Below, piece after piece: positions 5,201 to 7,331 of a stretch of 7,331 nt of DNA. Under the pieces are notes generated by a model, which was given only the letters and a program-made list of their open reading frames with translations, did no database searches and had not been told where the DNA came from. This DNA comes from JAWLFI01 sp041685645 (GTDB taxonomy: Bacteria; Bacteroidota; Bacteroidia; Chitinophagales; Saprospiraceae): the NCBI GenBank assembly GCA_041685645.1, contig JAWLFI010000130.1, forward strand, positions 1 through 7,331, in the 5' to 3' direction. How positions within the stretch are numbered: the stretch's first letter is position 1; the number at the start of each line of letters is the position of its first letter. Made by a program: the position numbers and the translations under genes.

Positions 5201-7331
5201 TTACTCCACCTTTATTATTTTGCCGCTTCTCATCTCCCCATCCGCCAATTGCAGTTGATAGACATATGCGCCCGGAATGAGGTGATCTATATTCAGCTCA
5301 AGCAGGCGGACGGTGCCCGGCGTTTCTGGTTTGTGCTGAACGACTTGCTTACCGGAGATGTCAAAAAGTAGAATCTCCTTCACTTCCCAGTTGGCCAGGG
5401 TATAAAAATACAATCTATCCGTAGCGGGATTGGGGAAAACAGATAAGCGGTCGTCGGGAATTTCCGAGCAGTAATGTGGGGGCCACTCCTCTCTGGGAAT
5501 CTCATAAAAATGCATCATATGCCGAAAGAAAGTACAGGGCCGATCAGACAAAAAGTTCTTAATTTGATCGATATTCTCATACCATTTCTCCAGGCTGGAG
5601 GGGTGTTTCCACCGATCAATATGGTCTGGCATTTCTTTTTCTATGGCTTCCGCAGCAGATGTGGCCAAAGGCAATGTATTATCGGAGTGGTAAATCGTAT
5701 TGAGCTGACTGATTACGCGCTGAAAAAACTTCTCTCTGAACTCCGGGACTTCCATCAATAAGCGGAAGACTTCGGTACTCCAAAGGGGATTGGGCCAACC
5801 GTTATCCGACATATCCGTGAGATGGTCAAATGCATTGAAATTAGGGTCATCAAAAGCATCATCATTGTCGTAATACAGCCAGCGCCAGCGATTCTCACCA
5901 CCGCGATCTTTCCAGAATTTAATATTGTTTCCCGGCCAGTCAAAAACTCCAAAAAACATTTTAGCAATGGTATAATCGATGAAGTTATCCACATCTATAA
6001 AGTCCGCTACCTTTTCCATGGCTTCTGCGTCATCGCGTGGCATGCTCCTTAGTTGATCCAGAAACTCGAGGTAATGATCGTTCTGACCTTCAATGATTTC
6101 ATGTCCACCAAACTCCAATAAGTCCAGGTCCTCTTCCCGCGTTCCAAATCGATATTGAAAATAATACTTGTCGTGTCGATCCCGAATATTTACCAGTCCA
6201 TAATAGGCTCCATTGACAAACAGCACGGCGGGCTGATAGCCCTGAGTTTCTACATCCAAATCTCTGATAATTTCGTGCGTCAGGCCATCGCGCAACATAG
6301 ATAATACAAAATCCTGTCCGGAAGGGCGCAGCAAAATTCTCTTGTAGGTATCGGTGGTGTCATGCTCAAAGAAAGAAATATTCATTTCGGGTGTGCCATA
6401 GGCCTCCCGCGCATACAGTCGAAAGGCTTTTGCGGGTAAGGAGCGGGTTCCGCCGCCGTGCAAACGCAATCCCAGGGTCTGCTCGAGTTCTAGATTTTGC
6501 TGACTATCGAAAAACAAGACCTCTGCTTCGCGTTCCCAGGCTCGCCCTCGATTCGTATAATTTCCATTGACCCAGGGGCCTATAAAGGGAGGACCATCAT
6601 CAAAGGTCTTTCCCGGAACTAATAGCCCCTCCTCATACCCAAATAAGTTGCTCTCCTCAGTAACGATAGAAATGACGGGCAACTCAAATCGCTCCTTTAC
6701 CTGCGGATCTACCCAATAAGTCGCCGTTTCAACGGGTGAGACGCGCTCACCATCGACAAAAGCCGCTGCGCGCACGACGCGAGCGCGAAAGGGATTGCCG
6801 CCGGGCAATTTCCACCGATACCAGTCCGGTGTAACATCCGGCGAAGTGGGAATATATACAATGGGATTCACCGATAAATCATCTGATTCGGGCAAATCAA
6901 TCGGGCCGGAATACCGATGTGCTGAGGTATCGGGCAGGTCTCCATTGAGGGTATAATACAACACGGCATCCTCATCGCTGGTCTCCATTGTCAAATTTTG
7001 GACTTCGGTATAAAAGCCGGATGGCAGGGAAAAACTCAAGATTGCGGACACAGGTGCAACATTGGGCTGCCCGGGTGTAGGGGTAGCCAGTGAGCGCAAA
7101 CCTCCGATCCGATCGGGATAGCGGCCAAAGGCCTCATCCTCTTCTAATTCGGTAGCCGGAAAAAAGTCCAGCAGGCTGCCTTCCGGATTGGACAACAGAA
7201 TCGGCTCTCCGGATTTTTTGATTTTATAATTCGTGTGTAATTCTTGCCCCTTTCGGTTCTTCCCGGAAGCAAAAATGACTAGATATTCGCCGGGGGCGAG
7301 CGTTCGATTCGGAAAAGACCAGCGCTCGGGG
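5201..7331 (-). CDS. T9SS-exported CotH-family kinase-like protein with lamin-tail and chitobiase-C-like domains (5' end beyond window)
   Basis: The frame is open from the right edge to the TAA at 5201-5203, giving about 709 visible codons. Numbering from the edge: residues 1-90 are a lamin-tail domain, with LAPGEYLVIFASGKNRKG, LHTNYK and the closing PTPGQPN (85-91). Residues 100-205 resemble the chitobiase/beta-hexosaminidase C-terminal module (YYTLNGDLPD, then VVRAAAF and ATYWV). Residues 215-600 are the CotH domain, with LGLRLHGGGTRSLPAKAFRLY (286-306, split here as a known HG..S..K pattern), a RPSGQDF segment, YYGLVNIRDRHDKYY and the acidic RWRWLYYDNDDAFDD. Residues 630-709 are a Por sorting domain (LSVFPNPATDRLYFYT start). 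CotH proteins of spore formers are atypical protein kinases of spore-coat proteins. In Bacteroidota the substrate is unknown, so surface protein phosphorylation is inference. A TTG at 7195 could be taken for a start, but it lies inside the lamin-tail fold. Any signal peptide is outside the window. Confidence 0.92.
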   Translation of the reverse strand, partial: PERWSFPNRTLAPGEYLVIFASGKNRKGQELHTNYKIKKSGEPILLSNPEGSLLDFFPATELEEDEAFGRYPDRIGGLRSLATPTPGQPNVAPVSAILSFSLPSGFYTEVQNLTMETSDEDAVLYYTLNGDLPDTSAHRYSGPIDLPESDDLSVNPIVYIPTSPDVTPDWYRWKLPGGNPFRARVVRAAAFVDGERVSPVETATYWVDPQVKERFELPVISIVTEESNLFGYEEGLLVPGKTFDDGPPFIGPWVNGNYTNRGRAWEREAEVLFFDSQQNLELEQTLGLRLHGGGTRSLPAKAFRLYAREAYGTPEMNISFFEHDTTDTYKRILLRPSGQDFVLSMLRDGLTHEIIRDLDVETQGYQPAVLFVNGAYYGLVNIRDRHDKYYFQYRFGTREEDLDLLEFGGHEIIEGQNDHYLEFLDQLRSMPRDDAEAMEKVADFIDVDNFIDYTIAKMFFGVFDWPGNNIKFWKDRGGENRWRWLYYDNDDAFDDPNFNAFDHLTDMSDNGWPNPLWSTEVFRLLMEVPEFREKFFQRVISQLNTIYHSDNTLPLATSAAEAIEKEMPDHIDRWKHPSSLEKWYENIDQIKNFLSDRPCTFFRHMMHFYEIPREEWPPHYCSEIPDDRLSVFPNPATDRLYFYTLANWEVKEILLFDISGKQVVQHKPETPGTVRLLELNIDHLIPGAYVYQLQLADGEMRSGKIIKVE

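Overview
The window looks like a Bacteroidota chromosome segment. Two adjacent large secreted proteins both end in a Por-type (type IX secretion, T9SS) C-terminal sorting domain. Ribosome-binding sites are poor or absent, and the candidate -7 elements resemble the Bacteroidota TAnnTTTG type. The domain mix (CotH with lamin-tail, Asp-box propellers with a PA domain) would fit Saprospiria- or Cytophagia-like bacteria, but the genus cannot be read from this sequence.

Layout: a small DoxX-like inner-membrane protein lies on the + strand (86-460). It converges across a 159-base gap, with no clear terminator, on a run of three minus-strand genes. In transcription order these are: (1) a T9SS-exported CotH-family atypical kinase-like protein that enters at the right edge and stops at 5201; (2) a 982-residue T9SS-exported Asp-box (VPS10/sortilin-like) beta-propeller with an inserted protease-associated (PA) domain (5066-2118); (3) a 475-residue polytopic membrane protein of unknown function (2047-620). 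Gaps between the three are 134 and 70 bases. No gene-free stretch exceeds 300 bases.

Inferred working picture: the first two proteins cross the inner membrane by a Sec signal (visible only in the propeller) and then the outer membrane through T9SS. They end up on the cell surface or are released. The CotH domain could phosphorylate or otherwise modify surface proteins, and the propeller/PA protein is a plausible binding partner or substrate. The membrane protein has an overall shape like GT-C glycosyltransferases, but no recognised catalytic motif. It is more AT-rich in the lines sampled, so its link to the other two genes rests on position only. No RNA genes, CRISPR arrays, insertion sequences or attachment sites were found.

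The main correction is at the right edge. The CotH reading frame does not start at 7195, which is an internal TTG codon. It stays open to the last base and encodes a lamin-tail domain there, so the gene is 5'-truncated by the window.
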